A DNA stretch of 64,000 nt from Syncephalis fuscata (Eukaryota; Zoopagomycota; Zoopagomycetes; Zoopagales; Piptocephalidaceae): the NCBI GenBank assembly GCA_025786725.1, contig JAHLTZ010000007.1, positions 186,001-250,000 of the forward strand. Reading direction: 5' to 3'. The translations under genes were made by a program, and so were the position numbers. Positions within the stretch are counted from its first letter, which is position 1, and each line of letters opens with the position of its first letter. This document shows, piece after piece, positions 35,197 to 47,117 of this stretch. The notes beneath the pieces were generated by a model. The model worked only from the letters and a program-made list of their open reading frames with translations, was not told where the DNA came from and searched no databases.

Positions 35197-36789
35197 ATGT
35201 CTACAACGTACGGTGGTTCGAACGAACAGCAAGACGGGCTAGAGTCGGTCCGGCCGATAGAAGAAACGAATCAAACTAGTGCCGTGGTTACGAATACACC
35301 TCAACGGCCACCACTGTTACCTTCATATACACAAGTACTAAGGGATACTGCTGCTACTTCTAACTCTACTACTACTACAACTGCTACTACTTCACCTGAA
35401 ACGCAACACCAAACATCGTCCAACGGTGCTACTCGTAGCGATAATAATAGCAATGACACGCATGTGCCTACTATTATCACTACACAGCACAATGATCCAG
35501 TTCGTTTAAGACGGTCCCAGTCGTTTTCTTCTTGGCGTTTCTCACAAGCTGGCAGCACCAATAATGCAACAAGCTATCCAAACTCGTTGCCATCTTCAAG
35601 AAGAGCATCGTTGGATGCTGGTATGGCGACTGTAAACAATTCTAGCTCCCATTTACTTCTTTCACAGCCATATATATTACGCAGTCCATATAATCCATAT
35701 CCTGATCCAGGCTTGCCACCACCAGACAATTTACACTTGCATGCACCACAGGCTCGTGCGCGTCAAGCCTCTTTGGGCCGCATTGCATCAACAAGTCGTC
35801 GTGATGTAGGATCAACAAATCAAAGAGTCGGAACATTAAATGTCGATACGACAAATGCAACTCAGTCAAACACACGTAACAACAACCGTCAGATACCATT
35901 GATGTCAACTTGGTCATTTACACGACATCGTTCAAACGATAGTGGCCTAGAGGGTGCCATATATGCAAGTGAAAACCCATATCGTGCTGAAATAAAACGA
36001 ATGCAGACCCGTGTAGTGCAGTGCCGTCGACTACTTATATTGCCAATTCTTATATTTATTGTACTTTGTGTATCGGCAAGTGGATTCAAGTCTTTCTTTT
36101 TACCGGTTCCCATTTTAATCATATTTATTAACGCATTTATGATGGTAAGTAGCATGGCTACTATTTCAATCAAGTAATAATAATGCTAATAGCATTTGTA
36201 TTTATAGTTATATATACTGCGACGTAAACGTGCAGAGAAACAGGCAAATCTATGGGAACTTCGAATGGCCCGGCAACGTGATGAAATGCATGGCCAGCTT
36301 GAATCGCGTCTCATGTCAGAGGCTACGCGACAATTAGACGCTAACAACTTGCATTATCAAGAGGATATGGATGGTGATGAAGCGCTGCTGGCGGGCTTTC
36401 CTATCCGCCCACCCCCTACTTATGATCAAGCAAAGCGTGTTCCACCTCCGCACAACGAAGCAATTCGTGAATATGAACATGCAGTGGCCCTTGCTCTATC
36501 GCGTATTGGTACACCACAGCCATCAACGGCAGATCTACATGCACGCCCTAGTGTTGATGTTCATTCCATTGGTGCCAGCACATCTGCCTCTAACTATTAT
36601 GACGCAGATTCAATGGAACTAACACCTGTTATACCCTCTTCTTCAGTTACAATTACTATTGAAGAACAAGCAATTGATGAATCTGCATCCTCTGAGCCTG
36701 ACATTGCACATTCATCGGAAGAAAACATTACAGTAACCATTGTTGACAATGCTACCACTACAGTTACTACAACGGCTTTATCGCACTAA
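35197..36789 (+). CDS. two-TM membrane protein with PPxY motif, function unknown
   Basis: Exons 35197-36144 and 36208-36789 give 509 residues. Residues 1-265 are disordered, rich in Ser/Thr/Asn with scattered Arg (RRSQSFSSW, RRASLDAG) that look like kinase or 14-3-3 sites. Two adjacent hydrophobic helices follow (LLILPILIFIVLCVSASGF and SFFLPVPILIIFINAFMM), interrupted only by a few residues, then a basic, charged stretch LRRKRAEKQANLWELRMARQ. The C-terminal half has PPPTYDQAKRVPPP, a PPxY motif that can bind WW domains of Nedd4/Rsp5 ubiquitin ligases. The frame is intact. I do not recognise an orthologue. The architecture (TM hairpin plus PPxY) suggests an adaptor for ubiquitin-dependent membrane trafficking, which is an inference. 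Confidence 0.72.
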
Positions 36790-37140
36790 TGATTCATCCA
36801 TTTTCTGCCTTTATCATCCATTATGTACTTTGTAGAATACTTATTTATAACCGCTCCTATTACGAATATTAGTAGTATTAGTATTATATTGTTAGCATTT
36901 TTATTCTTCACTAGAAACAATAACTATAAAACTAAATGATTTGCATTACAATATGAGATTACTGATTGATTGAGTGTAGAAATAATTAAATTAAGAAAAT
37001 AATTAAATTCACTTTTTTTTTGCCAGCCACAAATATTGCCGCTTTTTTAATTTGTTTACAGCAATTCCGTTACTTCAATATTGCTTTTCTATAATCATTC
37101 GCTTTGCTTGTTAGTTAGTCAGTTAGTTAGCTAGCTAGCC
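36790..37140. other. spacer upstream of SWT1
   Basis: AT-rich, no open frame. It ends with tandem GTTAGTTAGTCAGTTAGTTAGCTAGCTAGCC just before the SWT1 ATG, a simple TTAG-type repeat in the leader. Confidence 0.55.
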
Positions 37141-39515
37141 ATGTCGTCTTCAAGGTCCATTTGGTCGAGTGCAAAAGAAGGCGCTAATGGAAGAAGTACA
37201 ACTGCTCGACGTACTACTCCAAGTGGAACGACATTTCGTCTATCAGCTGCAAAAACCTCAATAGCTACACCGAATTCTACAAGCCAAAATCAAACTACTG
37301 TAACAACAACAGCAACAGCAACAAGAACAACAACAATATCACCTATACAGCCAATAGCTCATACTAATGCTAGTAACTATAATCAAAATAACCAAATGGA
37401 CGATAATGATATGATTGATTGGATGGATGTAGATGTTGTAGATCCAGAAGAATTGGCTCGTATTGCTACAATGGTACAAGAACTGCGTAATAATCCATCT
37501 TCAGTATGGACACCATCATTAGACACATTGGCACAAAGTAAGTTATTACAATAGTAAATGGATATTTATATTTATATTAATCTACCATCAGCCATCAATA
37601 AAAGCTCACAAACATCCATATGGGCTAGTGGATCAACCACCAGTACAACAAAAGTCAACTCTGATTATAAATTGAGTTATCATGCCAGTTACATTTCAAA
37701 AATACCTGGTCGATCAGCACAAACATTTCGATTAGATGGACAGCCTGTAATTACAAATTGTTTTCATTCAAATAATACACATCATTTGCATAGTGATACA
37801 TCTTCTATTAATACAAATATAATGGCTATGGATCGGGATGATGTTCCCAATCTATCTTCACCGTTATCACCACCACCACCTATAGAAGCTATATCCTCAT
37901 CAAGTAAGTTAATAGTTTATTGTTATTTGCTATACTAATACTAAACTATCAATATAATACACGTGTCAACTAGACCAAGTGAAGTCATTTGTCGTTGTAG
38001 ATACTAATGTGTTTATATCTCATTTGTGCTATTTAACTGATTTACTTGAAAGTCTACGAGCCATGTCGGCCCAACTTGTTGTGCCATGGGTTGTCTCACA
38101 AGAACTTGATCATCTCAAGGTAATCTTAAATGATTAGCAGTCAATATAGCTAATCGTGTGGATATACAACAACTATTAGAGACAAGAACAATTAGAACAC
38201 GTGTAACAAAGGCCATTCATTTTATTCATGATGCATTAGGCCGTGGCGATCCAGGTCTACGGGGCCAGAAGAATAATGAATTTATTCAGAAATTTAATGT
38301 AAATATATTAATTGCTGTTAACTATTGTTTATTTATATCTATCTCTATACTATGTACTATATAGGTCAATGATGATACAATCTTGGACTGTGCACAGTAA
38401 GCGATATATTGTGTTAAAATACAAAAACATTATTGAAATTAACGTTTATTTTAAGATATTTCGCTACACAAAACGCGGCCTGTCCTGTACTTTTACTGTC
38501 AAATGATTATAATCTACGAGTAAAGGCTATGATTCATGACCTATGTGTATGGAATTGCGATGAAGGCGGTCCTGACCGTCTTGTTGCTTATTTAAGTGCA
38601 AATCAACCATCCAATTCTACTGTTCATCACAATACTGTGGATTGACTCGCTATAGGAGGGGAATACTAATAAACTGTTCTACAGATGGGTTCAGTTGTAA
38701 ATAATCATTATGTGTCGAGTTTATTCCACATCACTGAACCAGTTTATATTAAACAGCAGCCACAGAATCAGATACAAGAGCAGCAATAGAAACAACATCT
38801 ATCTCGTACCACAGCTACTCCTAAAGCCGTAAACAATTTATAATAAACAAGCCTGTAACAACGGTAAGTAATTGTTACATTACCTAACTAGTCGTTAACT
38901 GCTTAGATTATATTTAGTTAAATAGAGTGCCAGTATTAAATAGTGTTAATAGTAATGGTAATAGTAATAGTATTATTACGGCTAATAGTTCTACAATTAG
39001 TATACAAAAGCCACTTAAAAAAGTCACACTACATCAATTAGCAGTATATTTACCGTTTCAACCGTCGAATAGCCGTTAAGTTTATTAATACGAGAAATCG
39101 ATCAAGAATGTGTTCGTTTATTGGTGCCACTATTTAAACGGGCTCTATCGTTGCGTAAAGATAGTAAATCAATATTGGCTATTGATCAATCATCGCCAAC
39201 TGTATGGAATTTGACAATATTATTTATACTGGCTGTCACTATAAGTCATCCATCTCTTTATTCGTGCTATACAGACAGTATACAAAAGATATTTAAACAA
39301 GCCAGTCAACTTACTCCGCAGCTAATGGCAAAAAGCAATGGTATTGATCAGTCTTCTATATTCTAGTACAGTTAAAAAACTGGATTAAAACAATGAATTA
39401 TTTGCTATTTCCAACCGATATTACACCTGATACACAAGGCTGTATCCGACTATCATGTCAACGTCTTATTGACGAATGGCTTACACGTCTTACTCTTTAT
39501 CGTGCAAGACAATAA
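37141..39515 (+). CDS. SWT1: Swt1-type PIN endoribonuclease with HEPN tail
   Basis: RNA endonuclease acting in nuclear mRNP quality control. Exons include 37141-37537, 37592-37903 and 37974-38119. The PIN domain (about 37990-38530) has its four acidic residues: VVVDTNVFISHL, VVPWVVSQELDHLK, VNDDTILDCAQ and LLLSNDYNLRVKA. The intron before the last of these uses a TTTTAAG acceptor. The N-terminal 230 residues are disordered. The C-terminus, after a decayed-looking low-complexity stretch (38640-39060), resembles the Swt1 HEPN-like helical domain (IREIDQECVRLLVPLFKRAL, YTDSIQKIFKQASQL, LSCQRLIDEWLTRL). Frame breaks occur near 38170, 38645-39060 and 39365. The PIN region is otherwise complete, so I infer a functional gene with indels. 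Confidence 0.85.
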
Positions 39516-39783
39516 TTTAATAATATTCTTTTTATCTTTACAGTCTAGAACAGTACATTATAATTGAGTGTTTATAAAACTATTGTTACAATAAATGACT
39601 GACAATTGTCATTGGTTCCTTTTATCTTTCATTCTCTTTCCACATTTACACAACAATTAGCGGCTGTTTACCCATTCTACGATTAACTGGTTGCCTCTGT
39701 CTTAACGCTCTTTAACCACCTCTTTCGCTTTCTTTTTAATACACTTTACTTGTTGTGTCGGATATTTATACACGTTGACCGAC

Positions 39784-40687
39784 ATGGCTTCGTCTAATGG
39801 TGTGTCAGTGCCAGGCACCACCGACAATGCAGCAGATAGTCTGGCCACGACTAATCATGCACTTGAATCCTTTTCAACGCCGCAGTCTACCGGACATGGT
39901 AGTGCAGCAGGCCACACGGCTTCAACAACTGCCGAATACGATCAGTGGATAACGCAACAGAACAATTACGCGTTCAATTAGAGGCACAACTAGGAGAGAC
40001 AGTCAATAGTTTATTTACGCTTGGGTTAAGTGTTTATGACTTTCAAACCGGAACTGATGCGTTGCTTCGACATCGAGTGTAAGTATACGCGCTTTAACAA
40101 TGTATAGTATATATACAGATAAATTATATTATGATGCAACAAATCTATCAATCATTTACTCATACAATGGTTTATTATTGCTGTGTATAGGAATGAACTA
40201 GTGACGCGCTATCGTGATCTTACCGAACTTGGAAGCAATATGGAGATTATGATACCAGAGGAGGTTATACGGTAATAGTGAACAAGATTAAGTTTTAAAT
40301 AATCGTCTACTTATATTTTATCGTCAGATATGTTGAAGATGGACGTAATCCTGATTTATTCTCGCGTGAATTCGCTGAACGCACTGTCGCTGAAAACCAA
40401 TTTGCTAATGGGCGTATGAAGGCGTTTGAGGTATGGCATACTGTCTAGTAAACTAATTGTTTTACTAAATTGTCATTGATACTATAACCATTATTTTATA
40501 TATAGACATTTGGTCAACAACTGATGGAAGAATTGGGCCAGGTTTTGCCTGCCCATGTTATACAATCTTATGAACGGCAAACGGCCATAATACAGCAACT
40601 ACAACGGCAAACAGTAGCCATACGCCTGGTCAGAATCATCGCCATAACTATAACAGTGGTCAAGCATCGCATCCTCATTCATCGTAG
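39784..40687 (+). CDS. MED10: Mediator subunit Med10 (Nut2)
   Basis: Middle-module subunit of the Mediator complex. Exons: 39784-40078, 40191-40271, 40328-40430 and 40506-about 40687. The start is an ATG followed by a disordered 60-residue leader. Conserved Med10 features include LEAQLGETVNSLFTLGLSVY, the VNELVTRYRDL helix, IPEEVIRYVEDGRNPDLFSR, AERTVAENQFANGRMKAFE and FGQQLMEELGQVLPA. The last two match the classic YVDNGKNPQLYT and F...L..EL...FP spacing of the family. One frame break at 39960 is repaired by one G (QQEQLRVQLEA). Another near 40612 would move the C-terminus to a His/Ser-rich tail ending at 40687. Without it the frame runs on to 40745. Confidence 0.88.
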
Positions 40688-42361
40688 GATAAATATTTGT
40701 ATTTCTCTTTTTTGGTTTATACCCTTTTTGTATATCTCGAAGTGAGATGAACACTATCAAAAAGTAATAGAACATTGATTTGTTGCTATATCGTTTTATG
40801 AGTGTGTGAAACTTTTATTCAAAAAAGTTATTTTGAAAGAAATATAGTAATATTAATACAAACAATAATGTTAATGTTGTATTTTTAAATATCTACACCA
40901 TGATTGCAGCTAGTAAAATACAGATAATCTGAACCAAGAAGTGAGGGTGTATTACAGAAAGTTACAACCACATACAATAACAACTGCTTAGTAATAGCTA
41001 TTCTTATTATTGCTAAACAACTGATAATAGAAATGCGTATGCTTATTTGTATAATACGTTTGTGCCTAAAAAACATGGCAAATTTAATAAACATAATACT
41101 AATTACTTTCTAATTTTGTAAAATAATGCGTGTTTAAAACTTTAATTAATATGATATATATTCAAACAGTGCTTAGGCAACGACCGACCGCCGACATCGG
41201 CGCTAGTTAAGGTGTTGAAGCAGATTAAACAGCGTAATATTGTGAAGTCTAATGCTACTTTGCACAGCCACCGCCGGTCATACACGAAACAATACTGATA
41301 AATGAGATTGTTTAAATGATAGAAACAAGTAAAGAAAACGATCAGTGGAGAAATAACAGTGCATAGCCAGCGCAATTATCATGCTGGCAACTTTGCATAT
41401 ACAACATTATTAAAAGTGGCGCGGGTTACACTGTTGTACTAATACTAAAGGTTAGATCAGCAACTATACTAGTAGTGCGATCTGCCACTGTTATATGTGT
41501 ACAGCAGCTGTACACTGTGACTGAAACGCCTATATGCTACCAAAATCACTGTATGCTCTTTTTTGCCACAGATTGTCACCACAGATCGTACTGACAGCAG
41601 TTTGTACCGTCTCGACAGTAGTAGATCGCACTGCTATTGCTGAGATTGCTAAGTTGTTACCGGATGATCTGCAGTGACCATCTGCGCAAAAACATAACAT
41701 AAAACAAGTCAGAAATGCACCTACCGTGTCAATAAAAGTTGTTAACACCAATGATCGAAATGAAGTGATTTATAAAAAAGGTCAGATTACAAAAGAGCAA
41801 TGCAAGTACATAGTGTAGAAGGTGTTTGTACTTGACTAATATTCAGTCAACTACTGATACTATCTAAATAGCATATATGGAGTGCACAAGTATATGTAGT
41901 GAATATATGCTATCAAGTGTAAAGAAAGAGAAAGAAAATGTGATGACGTAGATTGTGAGATGTGAGCCTGTCAGTCAATATTTATAAACAGCCGAGTTTA
42001 ATTTATTAATAAATGAAGTGTAAATAATAAAAATCAATCTACCCAACATGTTGATACATCATAGAACAAGTGAAGCAATAATGCATTAAGAATAAAGGTC
42101 ATTTGCACCCAAAAAACACTCATTATTATAGAACATGTTGTCAGTATAATGGCGAATGTATTAAAAGAATAAAAGTCATTAAAATGAAACATGTTAGTTT
42201 TATTACATTGTAGAAAATGAAACGATGATTATATACTAAATAAAATATTTACAATATTTATTGGTAACATATGAGCAATGAATAGATGATGTAAAGCAAC
42301 TAAGTATATTAGATAGTTAGCATTATGATTTGATTGATTGTTAATAAGTTTTTACCTTTAA
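40688..42361. other. gene-poor spacer with an inverted repeat and possible remnants
   Basis: Short minus-strand readings at 41142-41375 and 41530-41751 have some protein-like composition (CSADVGGRSLPKHC-like; DGHCRSSGNNLAISAIAV) but no ATG or confident splicing. A perfect 9-bp inverted repeat lies at 41497-41515. The rest is AT-rich, including the 3' side of the kinase gene. Confidence 0.4.
41497..41515. repeat. 9-bp perfect inverted repeat with one-base centre
   Basis: GTGTACAGC-A-GCTGTACAC. It could be a protein-binding palindrome or a hairpin. No adjacent gene start explains it. Confidence 0.6.
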
Positions 42362-44794
42362 CTAATATGCACCTTTATTGAGGCGGCATTTTCGGAAGGG
42401 AATTGACCGTTTGGCAGCACCTTGTGATTTGTATTTTGAGTAGCATTGGCGCTTTAGGCGGCGTCGCTGTAAAAGCTTAGGCGCTAGCCGCTGCTTTTTT
42501 GTTGTTGGTCCAAATGCTGCTTGTGTTGTTGTTGGTGGCGGTGGTGATGGCATTGGTGTTGGCGTTGTTATTGGTAGTGTTGGTGATGGTGTTGTTATTG
42601 GTGTTGGTGTCGTTGGTGGTGGTGTTGTTGTTGTTGGTGTCATTGGTGGTGGTGGTGATGCCGTTGATCCTTCTGGTTCTTCTTCATTTAAAGAAACGAC
42701 ATTAAGTGGTGCATCTGCATCCACTTGCTCCTCCTCATCAAACCAGTGGCAAACCAGCGCGTCTTCCGCTGTATAACGCGCGCTACTATCAATGGTCAGT
42801 AGCCGCGTTATCAAATCAATAGCTGCGCAATGTTAGCTATTGTTAGTAAATAAATATTCAACTTACCTTCATTGCTGAGCTGATTTGTCTGCTCCACATT
42901 AAGCGTCGTTGTCAATACATTCTTCATGTATCCAAAAACGCCATGCTGATTATTATAAGGATAATGGCCTAATTGCAGCATAAAATAGTTAGTATGACAT
43001 TTTGTTTTGTTTGCACTTACCTGTTAACAACTCGTAGAGCATTACGCCTAGGCTCCACATGTCAATGGGGTGCCATACCCACTGACAGTTGACGAGTTTA
43101 GCTGGTTGCGAAACTCATTATCCTCGTCGCCTAGTGCAATTGACAATAGATTTTGTCGCATAATTGATGCCAACACCACCTCGGGTGCTATGTATGGCAC
43201 GGTGCCGCAATAAACATACGGCATATGAGAATCTATAAACTGGGCTTCCCCAAAGTCTGTATACACGACTTCAGGGCGCTCACAGTCTGCAGCTAACAAT
43301 ATATTGCGTGGCTATTTGATTGTTAGCAATGCTGCATAATGTTAAATAAATAAATTACCTTGATGTCTAATTATGTGATAATAATAGCCATAATTAATAA
43401 TTGTAATATAAATGCATGTTTACTTACCGCCATGAGCAATATTCAGATTGTGTAAAATCTAATGCAGTATTAGTATTTTAATTATTAATTATAGTAGTAC
43501 TTACCTGAGCACCTTCGAATAGCTGCTTAAAGATATGTTTTACTTCCATCTCTGGAAGAGGTCCATGGCGGCTGACGTAGCCAGCCAGATCGCCGCCGGC
43601 CATGTACTTAAGAATCAAGTACATTTTGCTGGGAGTGCCTCTTTGATCTAGCAACGTTGCGAAATGAGTGTCGTTTCTTACGCTACGTAAGGCGGCAAGC
43701 TCATTTGCAATGCGGTCTTCATTATTACGGTGTAATGAGACCTTAACCGCAACACGTTGGCCTGTGTTGCGATTCAATGCTAGATGCACCGTGCCAAAGG
43801 AGCCGCTGTTATAAATAGTTAGCTACCTAGTTGTCTTACTGGTCTAAATACTTACTGCCCAAGAGCATCACTCGTAATTTCATAATAAGAATGAACGTTC
43901 TATGGTAGCAATATATGTGTTATTTTACTATTTAATTGCATTTGTAAACTTACTAAAATATAATTTAAATTATATTCTTCTGGCGAGCTGACAGCCAGTT
44001 TAAGATTGTAAGCCGTAAATGTAGCTGCAATAAATGTTGTTAATAGCAATAATATTAAACAATCGGTACTTACTTTTGCAGCCTGGAATCTTAATGAAGC
44101 ATTTATTGGCATTTTGAACTACTTCATTTTGAACTACCTCATGATCATTCACTAAATTAAACGTTAATAATTTGATTTCTATTACTTATTAAACTTACTC
44201 ATTAAAGTCGGCAATCCCATGTTCTAATTTACTAGTTAGTAATAAAAATGTTAAATAGTTATTACTTACCGTGCATGAGACTGTTGTATGGTCCTATGAT
44301 GATTTATAGTTAATGATTAGTTATTAAAGTGTATGATATACTTACTGCCGATACTGCAAAGCAGACCTGTGGCATATCAGCCACACTTAACTGGTAGTCA
44401 CTATTGAAGATTTGGCATATTGTTAGTTTGCTACTATACATAAGTTTATTATTACTTACCACTGTTGGTCGGCACCAACAATGAACTCTTGGTTAGCCAT
44501 CAAAATGAATTCTAAGCAGCTATTATTTGGATACATATACGTTTAGTATCATTCCAACATACCTTGAGGCTCTTCTCCATATACTTCAAGCCAGCCTACA
44601 GCGCTATTGCGCTCTTCTTGCGTCAAAGCATCCCAGCAAACCGGAATCTTTGCGTAGAATGCTTCGCCATTGCCTAAAAGGCCCGATGGCAAGGTGGCGG
44701 TAGAAAGAGCCGCGACAGGCGAGGCTGAGCGTGAGTTTGAGGAGGTGGACTCAGAAGCTGGAGTCGCCGCTTGTTGCTCGTTTGAAGGATTCAT
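42362..44794 (-). CDS. CHK2/Cds1-like protein kinase with degenerate FHA domain
   Basis: FHA plus Ser/Thr kinase, the CHK2/Rad53/Cds1 arrangement of DNA-damage checkpoint kinases. From ATG 44794 a Ser-rich leader leads to an FHA-like domain (VGWLEVYGEEPQ, FIVGADQQCDYQLS) in which the phosphothreonine-binding arginine of GRD is alanine (GAD). The kinase has LGQGSFGTVHLAL, the lysine in VAVKVSL, the glutamate in IANELAAL, a catalytic loop AHGDIKPRNIL (HGD, not HRD), DFG in YTDFGEAQ, APE in YIAPEV and a C-lobe ending near 42780, then a Pro/Thr repeat tail and a Lys/Arg-rich end. At least 14 exons, several under 40 nt, including one of 8 nt. One frame break near 43069 is repaired by one C (GTPIDMWSLGV). 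All catalytic residues needed for phosphotransfer remain. Target and activation are unknown. Confidence 0.78.
43359..43366 (-). other. 8-nt micro-exon (D-I-K of the catalytic loop)
   Basis: Minus-strand ACATCAAG lies between an ATAATTAG acceptor and a GTAATTTA donor. Joining the 31-nt exon 43428-43458 (ending CATGGCG), this 8-nt exon and the next exon (CCACGCAATATA) gives AHGDIKPRNIL in one frame. The catalytic aspartate codon is split across the junction. Confidence 0.75.
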
Positions 44795-45041
44795 GATTGT
44801 AAGATATCAAGTAAAAACAATGGAAATGAGTAATTGTTTAAAGCAAAGAAACAAAAGATGAAAGTGCAATAGGGACAATGCTTAAAACAAAATATATGTT
44901 TGGCCCACGTTAAATAGTGCCATCTGTTTTTTAGAAAATTGTAACAATAAATTGAATCGACTTGAATACGCTTATAATAGTATAATATCAGTCAGTATTG
45001 AAAGTAATAAAATAATAATAATACTTTATTGTACAAATAGT

Positions 45042-45205
45042 CTAGCGCTGCATTTGTTGTAGTATGTTCTGCTTACTGATGCTATAGCTCAGTCCTAAGC
45101 TGTATAGCAAACTATTGCACACATCGGTATTTGCATAGTCACTTGGCTAAGCATGCATGTGCCACATCATACTGGTTTTCATGTTGGCCTTTGCAGTCGA
45201 TATGG
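45042..45205 (-). CDS. 3' end of a possible cysteine-containing small protein
   Basis: Minus-strand reading DCKGQHENQYDVAHACLAK, then after a one-base-type frame change at about 45141, SDYANTDVCNSLLYSLGLSY and SISKQNILQQMQR, stop at 45042. An AATAAA (minus strand) follows within about 20 nt of the stop, consistent with a genuine gene end. Upstream the frame is open to about 45217, then stopped, so the first exon(s) were not located. Composition is balanced, unlike the flanking AT-rich DNA. No family is recognised. It could also be a pseudogene. Confidence 0.4.
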
Positions 45206-46931
45206 TTACGTGTTTATTCCTGTTTTTACTTCATAGCTTTAACGGACTTTGTAATGTAATATGAACAACGTATATTTTATTTCTATTTAGTAGCATTGAA
45301 ACTCAATCGGTGAATTATGTTATAGACCATATTTCTAAAGAAAATAGTCATTTTTATTTATCTAATACAGTAATAAATTGTGTGGATCGATTAATCTAAT
45401 TGTGTGCGAAATGGCAAGAATACTTGGGGGAAAGTGAAAATACCCGCTAGACCCTGAAAATATTGATAGCATCGGAAAGAGCCGCTATTATAGTGGTACA
45501 ACTGATTAAGAATGGTTGCATTTGGCTATGTTTCAGTTGCATTGGCCAATTGATTCAACTAGCCAGTGTAGATATGCTGATTATGCGCGGAAATGACCGG
45601 CAAATGGAAGGCAAAAAGTGATTGAATATGGAAATAAGGAAGGGATTATAATCCAATATACTGATAAGATGGTATCTGACATTAGAAGATTTCAGTCAGT
45701 TGCAATACGCCAATGAGCAGCTACCACGTACTATTTACCAATATTATCCATTCTAATTGGTAGACATGTCTTAGACAAACTCATAAGGTGTGAAAATTAC
45801 TTTTGCTCATTACTTCGCCTTCTCCTGTTTCTAGTTGTTAATGTGCTGTAAACCGTTTGTTAATGGTATAGCATAAGGTCTAGTAGCTACATCCAGTGGT
45901 GTGTGGTCCCCTTGTTGGTTGATCACAATATACTGTGTTCTTGCTTTTGAGCTGTGTTGAATGTGTAATACAGTATTTGCAGGCCGCTGTATTATACTGG
46001 CTCAACAATTATATGGCTGCCCGTAATAGGCAGCTGTATACTAACGTAGCGCGGAAATATGTGGGATAACAGGGTGTGCAGTAACAGTGTCTAGCAAGTC
46101 AGTATTGCTGCAAACTTCCCTCATGTGGATGCGGCGACCTGTAATGGGTGGCCATATGTTAGTTCTCACTTGTTTGTAACGCGCGCTGGAGGTGTGTAAT
46201 AGTATTCGACTTGCTGATACTATCATCGCACACTAGATCAAGTGTATACGTGAGTCATCTAGGCGGATGTTTCACGTATCAATTACTGTTTACTTGTGGG
46301 TGTTGTTGAATGATTGCAGTATATCACTAGTCTAAAATTATCTAAAGTGGGTGTCCCGAAGTATACAATGTATTCAGTTTGATTGTTCGTGCTTGATGTT
46401 GACAGTGATTTTAAATAATACTATACGATTAGCCGTATCGTAGTGAAGACTAGCTGCCGTATTGTGATTTTTTAATAGCATATTAGTATATGCAATATGT
46501 TATTTAGTTGTGATGTATTGCGGTATTCATGTGCTTGACATTACAGGCTAACCACAATTGGGTGAATCCATAGTTTAGTGCTGTTTATTGCTACACTTGA
46601 ATTGCCGTAAAATGTTACGCCATTTATTAAATAGTATTGTCATCTTGATTTCAGCTAGTATGGGCTATGTGCTTCTGATAACTGTTACTTACGCCCAAGT
46701 CGTAGTATTGCCAGTATTCCAGGTGGACGCATAGTTTCTATATTAGCTGATCATCATGATTAACAACTTTTAACAATTTTAACAACTTTTACATTTATTT
46801 ATAGTATTGTATAACAAATAATGACAATATCCAAACAACAAAAGAATTATTTTAAATGTGTTTTATAACTTATATACGAACAACAATCAACCAGATGTAA
46901 GTATTCTATTACTAACAAATACTTGCTATAA

Positions 46932-47117
46932 TCATTTAAATATTTGTGCCAAATCAACAAATATATCTGGACTGCACTTATCAACACCTTTTATCATTTT
47001 TGCATGTAGTTTACAATACCAATTATTGCCTTTATTGGCACAAGTATCAACAGCAGTATTACACGTTGTTGTTGGTGTCATCGCTTGGCATGGTTTTCCA
47101 AATGGAGGTGAATATAT
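46932..47117 (-). CDS. possible last exon of a small cysteine-rich protein
   Basis: In-frame open minus-strand stretch ending with TGA at 46932. From the open region it reads PPFGKPCQAMTPTTTCNTA, VDTCANKGNNWYCKLHAKM and IKGVDKCSPDIFVDLAQIFK. Five cysteines with regular spacing suggest a disulfide-bonded, probably secreted domain. The only ATG in this stretch (47081) would leave 49 residues and lose the first cysteine, so an upstream exon (signal peptide) is expected but was not found. An AATAAA on the minus strand lies about 130 nt downstream. The opposite-strand frame is longer but hydrophobic and has no ATG, and I regard it as the shadow. Confidence 0.4.
   Translation of the reverse strand: MYSPPFGKPCQAMTPTTTCNTAVDTCANKGNNWYCKLHAKMIKGVDKCSPDIFVDLAQIFK

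Noticed and set aside
42499-42705. Leu/Val-rich plus-strand frame
   Set aside because: Antisense shadow of the Pro/Thr repeat tail of the CHK2-like kinase.
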